Shown here in pieces: positions 8,943 through 17,544 of a stretch of 64,000 nt of DNA (positions within the stretch are counted from its first letter, which is position 1; each line of letters opens with the position of its first letter). This DNA is from Fidelibacterota bacterium (GTDB lineage Bacteria > Fidelibacterota > UBA8477 > JABMPR01): contig JAERTJ010000187.1 in NCBI GenBank assembly GCA_016844945.1, positions 1 to 64,000 on the forward strand. The letters are read 5' to 3'. A program made the position numbers and the translations under genes. The notes below the pieces were generated by a model. It had not been told where the DNA came from. It was given only the letters and a program-made list of their open reading frames with translations, and ran no database searches.

Positions 8943-9350
8943 CTAGGCTTTTGCGCTTCCGACCATGTGCTGAATGGCACGCAAAATGTCACGTCGGCTA
9001 ATCTGGCCGATAACTATATCGTTTTCTACTACAGGAATGCGTCGGTAAACGTTGTTCAGAAAGAGATCAGCTACGGTAAAGATATCCATATCTGGTCCAA
9101 TACTCATCACTGCTTCAGTCATATACTGGCTGACCTGTCCAGCTGGAGCATCATGAAATACGCCGTTTGCCAAGGTTCTCAGGCAATCTTTTTGCGAAAT
9201 AATACCAATCAACTTACCATCTTTGTCGACTATGGGAGCCCCAGAAATTTCAGATTTAACCAATTCATCTATAGCAGCATAGATATCCATTTCAGGAGTA
9301 AAAACGACCAGTTCTTTTGCCATAAAATCTCGAACGCTAATCTTTTCCAT
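8943..9350 (-). CDS. CBS-domain pair protein
   Basis: About 135 residues that are almost wholly a Bateman module: CBS1 at ~5-60 (VRDFMAKELVVFTPEMDIYAAIDELVKSEISGAPIVD) and CBS2 at ~73-132 (VSQYMTEAVMSIGPDMDIFTVADLFLNNVYRRIPVV). No catalytic domain is attached, so it probably binds an adenine nucleotide and signals energy state. It precedes pntAA on the same strand, which may hint at coupling with NADPH supply, but the 145-bp gap could hold a separate promoter. Start chosen at the ATG at 9350; an in-frame GTG lies at 9359. Confidence 0.85.
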   Translation of the reverse strand: MEKISVRDFMAKELVVFTPEMDIYAAIDELVKSEISGAPIVDKDGKLIGIISQKDCLRTLANGVFHDAPAGQVSQYMTEAVMSIGPDMDIFTVADLFLNNVYRRIPVVENDIVIGQISRRDILRAIQHMVGSAKA

Positions 9351-9567
9351 CAATGTCACCAGTTTCCTTTTAAATCAAATTTACTAATCTCTTCTTCAGC
9401 GCCATATTTACAAAATATTTGATCAGTATCAAATACTTGTTCTTAGCTAAAAGCCAGATTTGAAGACCTCGTTCGACATAAAAATGTTCCATAAAATGTG
9501 GTATTATTGAAGCTTTTTTATTCCACAATGATTTGAATCAACAAACCATCCGTGTATCTTTTAAGCT

Positions 9568-10620
9568 ATGAAAACAGGAGAATCTACTCACCCTAAGGTA
9601 TCAGTTATAATTCCCCACTGGAATGGAATAGAAATTCTTGATCCCTGTCTGCGATCACTGGCTGCCTGTGACTACCCCAACCTGGATATTGTTGTCGTTG
9701 ATAACGCTTCCACCGATGAGAGCGTAGCATTTATTCATCGTGAACATCCCAATGTTTTTGTAATAAAGAATTCAGAGAATCTAGGGTTTGCTGGTGGCTG
9801 TAATGTAGGCCTGACTCAGGTTGACTCAGAACTATACTTGATATTAAACAATGACACGACTCATGACCCTGGTTGGGTCGGCTTTATGGTTGAAGAAATG
9901 CAATCCGACCCAGCAATAGCTGCGGTTCAACCCAAAATCATGTCTGCCCAGGATCCAGAGCTGTTTGACTATGCTGGTGGTGTGGGTGGTTTGCTAGATG
10001 TATTGGGATTTCCCTACGCCTTGGGCCGAATATTTACCACACGAGAAGCCGATGATGGTTTTTATGATACGCCGCGTGACATCTTCTGGGCGAGCGGGAC
10101 CGCACTGCTTTTACGTGGGAAAGCTCTTGAAGAAGTGGGTCGATTTGATGAAGACTTTTTTGCCCATATGGAAGAGATTGATTTGTGCTGGAGATTGCAC
10201 AACGCAGGTTGGCGAGTCGTCAATGCACCTGAATCGAAAATATTGCATCATTCCGGGTGGACCCTGCCACCGGATCGATATCAGAAAAAGTATCTGAATC
10301 ATCGGAATAACCTGATGATGATCATAAAAAATTATCCCTTCGCATATTTAGCTGCGGTTTTGCCTGCTCGGATTGCTCTCGAAGGCGTGGCGTTTGTTTT
10401 TTCAGCTCTGATTCGGGATTGGAAACGCATGGCTGCCATTGTGATGGCTTTTATGTGGAACATGACTCACCCTATTCTTTTGTTTAAAAAGCATAGAGAA
10501 GTACGTAAGACACGTAAACCTCATGCTGTTGAGGCTACCTTGAAGCGCATGTACGGGGGCTCCATATTTTTTCAATATTTTCTAAACGGACGTAAACGGG
10601 TTCGGGACATCGAGGAATAA
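9568..10620 (+). CDS. Family 2 glycosyltransferase (rhamnosyltransferase-like)
   Basis: 350 residues. A GT-A fold starts with VSVIIPHWNGIEILDPCLRS (residues ~10-30), then VVVDNASTDES, the LNNDT metal/nucleotide motif near residue 95, and the acceptor-side block GRFDEDFFAHMEEIDLCWRL near 195. The C-terminal third holds two hydrophobic stretches (FAYLAAVLPARIALEGVAFVFSALI; MAAIVMAFMWN) that likely tie it to the inner membrane. It resembles WbbL-like rhamnosyltransferases; the sugar is not predictable. First gene of a compact plus-strand run; its TAA overlaps the next ATG (TAATG). Confidence 0.9.
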   Translation: MKTGESTHPKVSVIIPHWNGIEILDPCLRSLAACDYPNLDIVVVDNASTDESVAFIHREHPNVFVIKNSENLGFAGGCNVGLTQVDSELYLILNNDTTHDPGWVGFMVEEMQSDPAIAAVQPKIMSAQDPELFDYAGGVGGLLDVLGFPYALGRIFTTREADDGFYDTPRDIFWASGTALLLRGKALEEVGRFDEDFFAHMEEIDLCWRLHNAGWRVVNAPESKILHHSGWTLPPDRYQKKYLNHRNNLMMIIKNYPFAYLAAVLPARIALEGVAFVFSALIRDWKRMAAIVMAFMWNMTHPILLFKKHREVRKTRKPHAVEATLKRMYGGSIFFQYFLNGRKRVRDIEE

Positions 10621-11003
10621 TGCCGGCAACATTTTTTGCCCTTTGCGGTGCCATTCTTGGAGTTCTTACCGTAGCTCTAGGAGCCTTTGGTGCCCATGCA
10701 CTGAAAACAATCCTGGATGAGTATAGCAGAGCAATATGGGAAAAGGCTGTGTTCTATCAAGCTATCCATGCATTGCTTCTATTGATAGTGCCGTTCTTTG
10801 AGAAGTTGATCCCTGTCAAAAGCATAAATGGGACGGGATACTTTATTCTGTCAGGTGTACTCCTTTTCTCAGGAAGTCTTTATCTGCTGGCAATAAGTGG
10901 CAAAAAATACTTTGGCGCTATCACCCCAATCGGTGGCGTAGCACTATTGATTGGCTGGTCCTTGTTGGCCGTTTCACTTTTTAAGGTAACGTTTAGATCA
11001 TGA
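10620..11003 (+). CDS. DUF423 (YgdD/TMEM256-type) small membrane protein
   Basis: 127 residues with four predicted membrane helices. The N-terminus (FFALCGAILGVLTVALGAFGAHAL) and the following 'AVFYQAIHALLLL' are the DUF423 signature; GAITPIGGVALLIGWSLLA closes the domain. Members are found widely, but their role is unknown. It is translationally coupled to the glycosyltransferase before it and overlaps the GNAT gene after it by four bases (ATGA). Confidence 0.9.
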   Translation: MPATFFALCGAILGVLTVALGAFGAHALKTILDEYSRAIWEKAVFYQAIHALLLLIVPFFEKLIPVKSINGTGYFILSGVLLFSGSLYLLAISGKKYFGAITPIGGVALLIGWSLLAVSLFKVTFRS

Positions 11004-11494
11004 GTTATGTAAGAGCCTGGCGTAGATCCGATTTACCCGCCATTCAGCAGGTTGCCTGGGACACCTGGGCAGATGCATATGGTGCCTTTGTTCCTGAGGA
11101 AGACAGGCAGGATTTCCACGATTCATATTATGCGCTTAAAAAACTCAATAATCTCTTTGATTCAAAGATTGTTGAGGGATGTGTTGCTCTTTCAAAGGAC
11201 AAGATTGTCGGCTATAGCAAGACCTATTGGAATGAACAGGACAATCAGTTTTTTATCACCTCCCTGTATGTCCTTCCAGCTTATCAGAAACTACAACTCG
11301 GTAAAAAAATGATGGAATTTGGGATTGAGGTCGCCAGGGGGATGAAACTTGATCGTGTCTGGTTGGGAGTAATGGTAGAAAACAAACCAGCCATCGAGTG
11401 GTACTTAAGACAGGGCTTTATTTTTGACGAAAGCAAACCATTTGTCATTGGTAAAACAACAATAGAACATTTATACGGATACAAATTGATTTAA
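11000..11494 (+). CDS. GNAT-family N-acetyltransferase
   Basis: 164 residues. It starts VRAWRRSDLPAIQQVAWDTW, and the acetyl-CoA-binding motif A is ITSLYVLPAYQKLQLGKKMM near residues 89-108. VENKPAIEWYLRQGFIFDE near 130 matches motif B. Substrate unknown. Its start overlaps the DUF423 stop, so the two are made together. Confidence 0.85.
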   Translation: MSYVRAWRRSDLPAIQQVAWDTWADAYGAFVPEEDRQDFHDSYYALKKLNNLFDSKIVEGCVALSKDKIVGYSKTYWNEQDNQFFITSLYVLPAYQKLQLGKKMMEFGIEVARGMKLDRVWLGVMVENKPAIEWYLRQGFIFDESKPFVIGKTTIEHLYGYKLI

Positions 11495-11520
11495 TCGATG
11501 TATCCAATTTTGGAGGAAAC

Positions 11521-12888
11521 ATGTCAATTTTAATATCAGGAATCTCAGGTGTTCGTGGGATCATTGATGATGGCTTTGATGCGCAGGTCGTTGAAACCTA
11601 TACCCGTGCCTTTGCTCAACTCATGGATAATGGACGAATTGTGATTGCTCAGGATAGCCGACCCTCAGGAGAGATGTTTAAGGGTGTGGTTGAAAAAACT
11701 TTGAGTCAAATGGGATGTGAAATAATCGACTGTGGGATATGCCCAACACCAACCGCTCAACTCATGGTCAAAGATTTAAACGCCCGCGGTGGTATTATTG
11801 TCACTGCAAGCCACAACCCTATTGAATGGAATGCCTTGAAATTTGTAGGTCATGAAGGGCTGTTCCTGGACTCCGAGGAGCACAAGCGACTTCAGGGTGA
11901 ACTGAGCAAGGTAAAGCATGCAGGACCGCTTACTGCTGATGAAACAGGAACAGTGACTCAATTAGACGATAGACTTGAGCGCCATATTCAGAATGTGCTG
12001 GATCTAGATCTGGTAAATGTTGAAGCCATTAAAAACCTGAGACCCAAAGTTGTAATTGATGCAATCAATGGTGCTGGATCTGAAGCGCTGCCTGCTTTTC
12101 TGGAGCGATTAGGGTGTGAAGTATATAAGCTAAATTGCGACAACGATGGAAATTTTGTCCACACACCGGAGCCACTTCCCGAAAATTTAATGGAATTGAG
12201 GACTGAGGTAAGCCGCAGGGGTGCAGATATTGGAATTGCCACAGACCCTGACGCCGATCGTCTGGCTGTCATCGATGAAAATGGAAAGCCATTGGTTGAG
12301 GAGTACACCCTCGTTCTGGCTGCCTACCATGCCTTACGTCATGCAGATGAAAATGATAAACGTCCAATCATCACAAACCTAAGTTCAACCAAGGCTCTTG
12401 ATGATCTGGCTGAGCGATATGGCCGGAGTGTTTTGAGAACACCCGTGGGTGAGATACATGTTGCCCGGAAAATGCAAGAGGAAGAAAGTTTGATTGGCGG
12501 GGAGGGAAATGGCGGCGTTATTCTGGCAGAATCCCATCTGGGTAGAGATTCACTGGTCGCTTCAGGAATCATTTTATCCTTGATGGCTGAGACCAAACAG
12601 TCCATCCGTGAAATTGCTGATGATCTTCCTCGATATGAAATGGTGAAAGATAAAATCAATGTTCAGGGATATCAGCCCGCAGAAATTCTAGAATCTCTGG
12701 CAGAAAAATATACCAGTCTCGTACCCAATCTTGAGGATGGTGTCAAAATCAGCTGGAAGGATCGCTGGGTCCATTTCCGGGCTTCAAATACTGAGCCTAT
12801 TGTACGGATATTTGCCGAAGGCGCAACCCAAACGATTGCGGCTTCTCTGGTGAAGGAGTTCAAAACAGAGATTCAGAATCTGATGTAA
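11521..12888 (+). CDS. Phosphohexomutase (phosphoglucosamine/phosphomannomutase type)
   Basis: 455 residues with all four alpha-D-phosphohexomutase landmarks: the start SGVRGIIDDGF, catalytic-Ser loop TASHNP (Ser97 phosphorylated in the cycle), metal loop DPDADRL near 240, sugar-binding GEGNGGVI near 325, and phosphate-binding RASNTEPIVRIFAE near 420. The sugar loop GEGNGG is like archaeal/bacterial GlmM-type enzymes that work on glucosamine-6-phosphate or mannose-6-phosphate; which one cannot be decided by eye. A strong GGAGG site lies about 6 bases before the ATG. It likely supplies sugar-1-phosphates for envelope polysaccharides encoded elsewhere in the window. Confidence 0.88.
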   Translation: MSILISGISGVRGIIDDGFDAQVVETYTRAFAQLMDNGRIVIAQDSRPSGEMFKGVVEKTLSQMGCEIIDCGICPTPTAQLMVKDLNARGGIIVTASHNPIEWNALKFVGHEGLFLDSEEHKRLQGELSKVKHAGPLTADETGTVTQLDDRLERHIQNVLDLDLVNVEAIKNLRPKVVIDAINGAGSEALPAFLERLGCEVYKLNCDNDGNFVHTPEPLPENLMELRTEVSRRGADIGIATDPDADRLAVIDENGKPLVEEYTLVLAAYHALRHADENDKRPIITNLSSTKALDDLAERYGRSVLRTPVGEIHVARKMQEEESLIGGEGNGGVILAESHLGRDSLVASGIILSLMAETKQSIREIADDLPRYEMVKDKINVQGYQPAEILESLAEKYTSLVPNLEDGVKISWKDRWVHFRASNTEPIVRIFAEGATQTIAASLVKEFKTEIQNLM

Positions 12889-12930
12889 TTGAATATGTCG
12901 CTTTGTGAAACCTGGTAGGGCAATTTTAGC

Positions 12931-13488
12931 ATGAAAAAATACCCAGAACTTGTCACGGACCGTCTAATTCTTAAAGCCTTCCAGGAGCGTGATGCGCCAG
13001 CGATTCAAGACCTGGCTGGAGCACGGGAAGTAGCTGAGATGACATTGAATATTCCTTACCCATATACAGATGGAATGGCAGAAATCTGGATGAGTACCCA
13101 CCAGGAAGAATTTGAATCTGGGATGGGAATCATTTTCGCCATTACTGAGGCGAGCTCAAACTACTTGATAGGAGCCGTTGGTCTTACTTCAACAAAACGC
13201 TTTAATCGGGCAGAACTTGGGTATTGGATCGGCAAACCGTTCTGGGGAAAAGGCTATGCAACTGAAGCCGCTCTGGAGCTGGTAAGATATGGCTTTGAGG
13301 AAATGAAATTGAATAAGATATCAGCCTCCCACATGACTAGAAATCCTGCCTCCGGGCGTGTCATGGAAAAACTTGGGATGGAAAAAGAAGGTGTCTTGAA
13401 GCAACATGCTCTCAAGTGGGACCAATTTGTTGATCTGGCAGTGTATGGACTCCTCGCTGAAAGCTGGCGTGAGGATCGAGACCTTTAA
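12931..13488 (+). CDS. RimJ/RimL-type GNAT acetyltransferase
   Basis: 185 residues. The opening ELVTDRLILKAFQERDAPAIQDLAG and the later AELGYWIGKPFWGKGYATEAALELVRYGFEE are the classic RimJ/RimL acetyl-CoA motif; ASGRVMEKLGMEKEGVLKQH follows. Family members acetylate N-termini of ribosomal proteins or small molecules; the substrate here is unknown. It sits 6 bp ahead of the flavoprotein gene. Confidence 0.88.
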   Translation: MKKYPELVTDRLILKAFQERDAPAIQDLAGAREVAEMTLNIPYPYTDGMAEIWMSTHQEEFESGMGIIFAITEASSNYLIGAVGLTSTKRFNRAELGYWIGKPFWGKGYATEAALELVRYGFEEMKLNKISASHMTRNPASGRVMEKLGMEKEGVLKQHALKWDQFVDLAVYGLLAESWREDRDL

Positions 13489-13494
13489 ACATTC

Positions 13495-14778
13495 ATGCTT
13501 GAGACACATTATAATACAGTAATTATTGGGGCAGGTCCTGCAGGTCTTATGGCGGCTGTTGAGGCACATAACCCTGATCATAGCATTGTTCTCCTCGAGA
13601 AGATGCACAAAACAGGCCTGAAGTTACGCATCTCAGGTAAAGGGCGCTGTAACATCACCAACGAAGAAGGTATGCAGAGTTTTCTGAATCGATTTGGCAA
13701 AAAAGGACGATTCTTGAAGTACGCGTTTTCACAGTTTTTCAACCATGATCTTTTGAAATACATCAATGATATGGGTGTTCCAACCAAGCTGGAACGAGGG
13801 GGTCGATATTTTCCTCAAAGTGATCGGGCTACTGATATCGTTGTGGCATTCGAAGAGAAGCTTGCCTCACTCAAAATTCCCATTGTCATGCAAGCTCATG
13901 TCACAGATCTGAGAAAAAATGAAGAAGACCAGTTCGTTCTACAAATTACCCACGCTGGTCGACCGGTTCAGGTTCTTGCAGATCAAGTGTGTATCACTTC
14001 AGGTGGATTATCCTACCCTGCAACGGGATGTACAGGTGATGGATATTCCATGGCGGAAAACTTTGGTCATACCATAACCGATACGGCTCCCTCTCTGGTT
14101 CCCGTTCTAACAGCTGGAGATATGGCGAAACGCGTCCAGGGTGTCAGTTTGCGTAACGTTACACTTTCGGTCTGGACTGAGAATAAGAAGGTTACTGAGA
14201 TGTTCGGGGAGATGATGTTTACGCGTAAAGGAATTACGGGTCCCATCATCCTGACATTGAGTGAAACCATGGTGAGTATGTTGGATGCCAAACAGGATGT
14301 TCGCATCAAAATCGATTTGAAACCGGCTCTGGATCACAAGAAGATGGATCAACGACTTTTGAGAGAGATTTCTGAACACAGTAAAATGACATTTAAAAAC
14401 ATGCTTAAAACCTTGTTGCCCAGAAAGATGATAGATCTGTTTGTGGATTTGTTAAACATGGATCCACATAAACAGCTACATCAGGTGACAGGTGAGGAAC
14501 GCAAGCGGTTAAGAATGTTACTCAAGGAGTTCCCCATGCAAGTAATCGGTCATGACTCTTATGATCATGCCATCGTCACATCGGGTGGAATTTCCTTAAA
14601 GGAAATCAATCCTACCACTATGGAATCCAAGCTATCGAAAAACCTGTTTCTAGCTGGAGAAGTGATTGATGTGAATGGAGAGACAGGTGGCTATAACTTA
14701 ACTTCAAGCTGGTCTACTGGATTCCTGGCTGGACGATCCATGCGCATCAACAAACTGGGGATATATAAACATGCCTAA
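13495..14778 (+). CDS. BaiN/HI0933-family FAD-dependent oxidoreductase
   Basis: 427 residues. FAD-binding GAGPAGLMAAVEA lies at ~11-23, then the family block KTGLKLRISGKGRCNITNE near 38-56, VCITSGGLSYPATGCTGDGY near 165, the MFTRKGITGPIIL block near 243, and the C-terminal signature SGGISLKEINPTTMESKL...AGEVIDVNGETGGYNL. Members of this YhiN/HI0933/BaiN family are flavoproteins of poorly known function; one reduces bile-acid intermediates in gut bacteria, which should not be assumed here. It overlaps the acyltransferase gene by 8 bp. Confidence 0.9.
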   Translation: MLETHYNTVIIGAGPAGLMAAVEAHNPDHSIVLLEKMHKTGLKLRISGKGRCNITNEEGMQSFLNRFGKKGRFLKYAFSQFFNHDLLKYINDMGVPTKLERGGRYFPQSDRATDIVVAFEEKLASLKIPIVMQAHVTDLRKNEEDQFVLQITHAGRPVQVLADQVCITSGGLSYPATGCTGDGYSMAENFGHTITDTAPSLVPVLTAGDMAKRVQGVSLRNVTLSVWTENKKVTEMFGEMMFTRKGITGPIILTLSETMVSMLDAKQDVRIKIDLKPALDHKKMDQRLLREISEHSKMTFKNMLKTLLPRKMIDLFVDLLNMDPHKQLHQVTGEERKRLRMLLKEFPMQVIGHDSYDHAIVTSGGISLKEINPTTMESKLSKNLFLAGEVIDVNGETGGYNLTSSWSTGFLAGRSMRINKLGIYKHA

Positions 14779-15370
14779 AACTAAGCGCTCCGGAATTTTT
14801 AAGCAGGTATTAGGTAAATTATGGCTGAAAATAATGGGCTGGGAGCTTAAAGCTGATCAACCGCCTCCAGGTAATTTTATGCTGATTTGTGCGCCGCACA
14901 CCAGTAACTGGGATTTTGGATATTTGTTGGCATTCATGTTTATCCGTCGGATCAAAGTCTCCTGGATGGGGAAGCATACCCTGTTTAAAAAGCCCTATGG
15001 TACATTTATGAAATGGCTGGGTGGTATTCCGGTTGATCGTCGGAGTACCCACGGTGTAGTTGATCAAATCGCAGACTATTTTAAAGCAGGGGAGAACCTG
15101 ATTATAGCCATTGCGCCTGAAGGAACCCGGCATAAAACCGATCATTGGAAATCAGGATTTTATCATATTGCTGTAAAAGCCCAGGTCCCTTTGTTACTTG
15201 GTTATCTGGACTATCCAAATAAGACGGTTGGTACAGGTCTTTCCTTTATTCCAACAGGAAATATCAAGGAAGACATGGATATTATCCGGGACTTTTATAA
15301 AGACTATCGTGGAGATCATCCTGAAGACGAATCAGATATTGTCCTCAGAGAAGAACTTAGAAAAAGGTGA
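14771..15370 (+). CDS. 1-acylglycerol-3-phosphate acyltransferase-like protein
   Basis: 199 residues, PlsC fold. The catalytic motif is HTSNWD (His43, Asp48), followed by the substrate motif GGIPVDRRS near residue 79 and PEGTRHK near 115. It is shorter than full PlsC and lacks obvious N-terminal membrane helices; it resembles the compact acyltransferases of FCB genomes that may acylate lysophosphatidic acid or other lipids. Last gene of the plus-strand run and convergent with the cytochrome gene, only 18 bp away, with no clear terminator between. Confidence 0.85.
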   Translation: MPKTKRSGIFKQVLGKLWLKIMGWELKADQPPPGNFMLICAPHTSNWDFGYLLAFMFIRRIKVSWMGKHTLFKKPYGTFMKWLGGIPVDRRSTHGVVDQIADYFKAGENLIIAIAPEGTRHKTDHWKSGFYHIAVKAQVPLLLGYLDYPNKTVGTGLSFIPTGNIKEDMDIIRDFYKDYRGDHPEDESDIVLREELRKR

Positions 15371-15388
15371 CTTCTCACCACTCTCAGC

Positions 15389-16336
15389 CTACATCTCAGG
15401 GTATATAATCACCTTGTTGTCGACAGCGGGAACGCTCATTAGATAATCATAAATGGCACCAAGATCACTGGAATCCATCTTTGCATAATAAGTCCACGGC
15501 ATGATGGTATTTATTTGACCTTTTACAAGTGGGACACGGCTGGCTGCTTCATTATCAAGAGCTTTGAAGCGTTGGATGAATCCCCGACGAGTCCAATTCT
15601 TAATGCCTGTCTCATGGGGCGTGATATTGGCTGAACTAACCTGTCCTCCTGAGGGCATCCCCATGGTGAACCCACCTGCAAATTCCATCCCTTTAACCGG
15701 TCGACCTTTTTCCATGGGTGTATGGCAATCAGCACAACCTGCAGCTATGGTCATATATTTCCCGTAGGCAATACGATCAGAGGGATATGGCAGAACACCA
15801 AACTCAGCCTGTTTAGGCATGGTTCGCACAATCAGGTTTAGGGGGAAGTTGAGTTTGCGCTTTGGTATATTATTTTCAATAGGTTCCAGGGTACGAAGAT
15901 ATGCCACCATACTATAAATATCCTCTTTACTCATATGGGCATAGTTTGGATACGGCATGATGGGAAAGAGGGGGGTACCATCCCTGGAAACTCCACATAC
16001 GATGGCTCGTACAATTTCACCATCACTCCAGGAACCCAATGCAGCTGGTGTGATATTGGGTGTATAAATATTACCAGGTGCTCCAGCATCTTCATTAAAT
16101 AATTCACCACCAGCTCCGTGAGTCCCAGATTTTACAGGGGCTGTAAACAGGGACCAGTCGCGTTGGCTATGACAATCAGTACAACCTGACACCTGCTCTA
16201 CCAGATATTCACCCCTTGCCAAACGCTCAGGAGTGCCTTCAATCTGAATATCTTCTGCAGGATCGACTTTAATGGGTAGTACTAAGCTGCAGGAAACCAG
16301 ACTGATGATAAGTCCAATTGAAACGATGATTCTCAT
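15389..16336 (-). CDS. Di-heme cytochrome c lipoprotein
   Basis: 315 residues. A strong GGAGG precedes the ATG. Residues 1-16 are a lipoprotein signal with lipobox LVSC (Cys16). Two heme c sites are present: CTDCH at 52-56 and CADCH at 201-205, each within a class I cytochrome c domain; axial Met candidates include MPYPNYAHMSKEDIYSMVAYL and the matching IMPWTYYAKMDSSDLGAIYDYL in the second half. This layout matches periplasmic electron carriers feeding dehydrogenases or oxidases. No redox-enzyme gene is adjacent, so the partner is unknown. Confidence 0.88.
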   Translation of the reverse strand: MRIIVSIGLIISLVSCSLVLPIKVDPAEDIQIEGTPERLARGEYLVEQVSGCTDCHSQRDWSLFTAPVKSGTHGAGGELFNEDAGAPGNIYTPNITPAALGSWSDGEIVRAIVCGVSRDGTPLFPIMPYPNYAHMSKEDIYSMVAYLRTLEPIENNIPKRKLNFPLNLIVRTMPKQAEFGVLPYPSDRIAYGKYMTIAAGCADCHTPMEKGRPVKGMEFAGGFTMGMPSGGQVSSANITPHETGIKNWTRRGFIQRFKALDNEAASRVPLVKGQINTIMPWTYYAKMDSSDLGAIYDYLMSVPAVDNKVIIYPEM

Positions 16337-16406
16337 TTATCCTCCAAACAGAATGATTTATTGAAATGTGAAAGCTTTAGATCGAAATGGGTAAGGATCA
16401 ATTTTT

Positions 16407-16964
16407 TTATAGGAGTCGATTGTCTGCAAATGAATAGCAAGAATTTCTACTGATAATTAAATGATCAAGAAGTGATACATTGATCGACGTCAGGGCGGCT
16501 TGCAGATCCTTTAATATTTCACGATCACGTTTGTATAATGCAGATGAACGAGTCGGTTGGTTTTGAACAAAAATCACGGATGATGCTTCGCTAGCCACCA
16601 CTTTTTCTAATATCTCAGGCGTATAAATATCTGGTGCTGTAAGCGTGATATCACAGATCTCTTCCCAATTGATTACATCATTATTTTCATCCAGAAGTAT
16701 GATCAGAAACAGATCTCGATTCTTATCTGGAATGTTTTCTGAAAGAAATTGAGAGACAGCCTTGCTTGAGTTAAGACACTGCTTATAACCGCGCGCTGCA
16801 AAGAGGTGGCGACTTCCCACTTCTTGCTCCTCATTCAAGATATATTTGCCATGATCAGCCCGCCGTGCAGATTTTTTCTGATTATCTGATCCAGCCGATA
16901 ATGGTATAAAAAGGCTACAATTGGTGATGCAAAATGCCACAATGACTAAAGCAATGACTCTCAA
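16407..16964 (-). CDS. RadC/JAB-like lipoprotein lacking the metal ligands
   Basis: A clear paralogue of the radC product encoded 0.6 kb upstream, with an N-terminal export signal in place of the helix-hairpin-helix. I place the start at a TTG (16962-16964) preceded by GGAG 5 bases upstream; this gives MRVIALVIVAFCITNC, a compact lipoprotein signal. An upstream in-frame ATG at 17012 would add 16 residues. The JAB part lines up without gaps with RadC at the active site, but the HNHPSG motif is QNQPTR and the later S-x-x-D is K-R-D: two zinc His are lost, Asp is kept. The C-termini remain alike (LLDHLIISRNSCYSFADNRLL). Expected to be inert as a metalloprotease and periplasmic. Role unknown. Confidence 0.75.
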   Translation of the reverse strand: MRVIALVIVAFCITNCSLFIPLSAGSDNQKKSARRADHGKYILNEEQEVGSRHLFAARGYKQCLNSSKAVSQFLSENIPDKNRDLFLIILLDENNDVINWEEICDITLTAPDIYTPEILEKVVASEASSVIFVQNQPTRSSALYKRDREILKDLQAALTSINVSLLDHLIISRNSCYSFADNRLL

Positions 16965-17131
16965 GTTTTCTCCGGTTTTTCCTGTAAAGCTATAGGTGAT
17001 AATATAAGTCATTATTAAGTATTGTCAAGAGAAGGCAGAAGAATCAGGTCTGTAAAACCAGTATAATTAATAATATGCGGCGAAGACATGAGGTTGTCCT
17101 GAATATCAGAAGGGACCCTGACCAGCCTGGG

Positions 17132-17422
17132 TTAGTCAGGCATAATTTCTACTATCAAGTTCTTCCATTCAGGATTGCTGGTTTCAACAAGTTGTATCTT
17201 CTTAGCTCGTACCCAACCCGTAATTTGTTTCTCACGCTTGATTGCCTGGTCGGGATCATCAAATTCTTCAAAATATGCCAGTACATTAATGCTGTATCGT
17301 TTTGTAAAACCTGATTTTTGTCGACTAATGTGTTCCTGGACCCGTCGGGACAAGTTATTTGTGATACCCGTATTTAGTGTTTTCGATCGATTCGTCATGA
17401 TATGGACATAATATTTTTCCAT
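17132..17422 (-). CDS. GIY-YIG domain endonuclease-like protein
   Basis: 96 residues, a single GIY-YIG domain of the YhbQ/UPF0213-like type. The first strand is YYVHIMTN in place of GIY, then LNTGITNNLSRRVQEH carries the second motif (TGIT for YIG) and the conserved Arg; KREKQITGWVRAKKIQLVE supplies the Glu-containing helix. Stand-alone proteins of this group are widespread and mostly uncharacterised. The short palindromic element just upstream may hold or disturb its promoter. Confidence 0.85.
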   Translation of the reverse strand: MEKYYVHIMTNRSKTLNTGITNNLSRRVQEHISRQKSGFTKRYSINVLAYFEEFDDPDQAIKREKQITGWVRAKKIQLVETSNPEWKNLIVEIMPD

Positions 17423-17439
17423 GTATCATTCCCTTCATC

Positions 17440-17540
17440 GTCATTCTGAGTGTCACGAAGGATCTTGACCCTCTCCAGGGATTACGTGAAAATCAAGATT
17501 GCGTCCATGGATCGAGATTCATCGTTGTACTCAGAATGAC
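17440..17540. repeat. Palindromic intergenic element with 12-bp perfect inverted ends
   Basis: GTCATTCTGAGT (17440-17451) returns as its exact reverse complement at 17529-17540. The ~101-bp interval includes CACGAAGGATCTTGACCC and other self-complementary bits. The opening is like the 'GTCATTCTGAG...GAAGGATCT' repeats scattered between genes of many bacteria. Probably a REP/MITE-like element between the GIY-YIG gene and radC. Only one copy is visible in this window. Confidence 0.55.
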
Positions 17541-17544
17541 CTTA

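Noticed and set aside
13495-14778. Bile-acid (BaiN) function
   Set aside because: The family is broad; nothing else from bile-acid metabolism is in the window, so only the fold is called.
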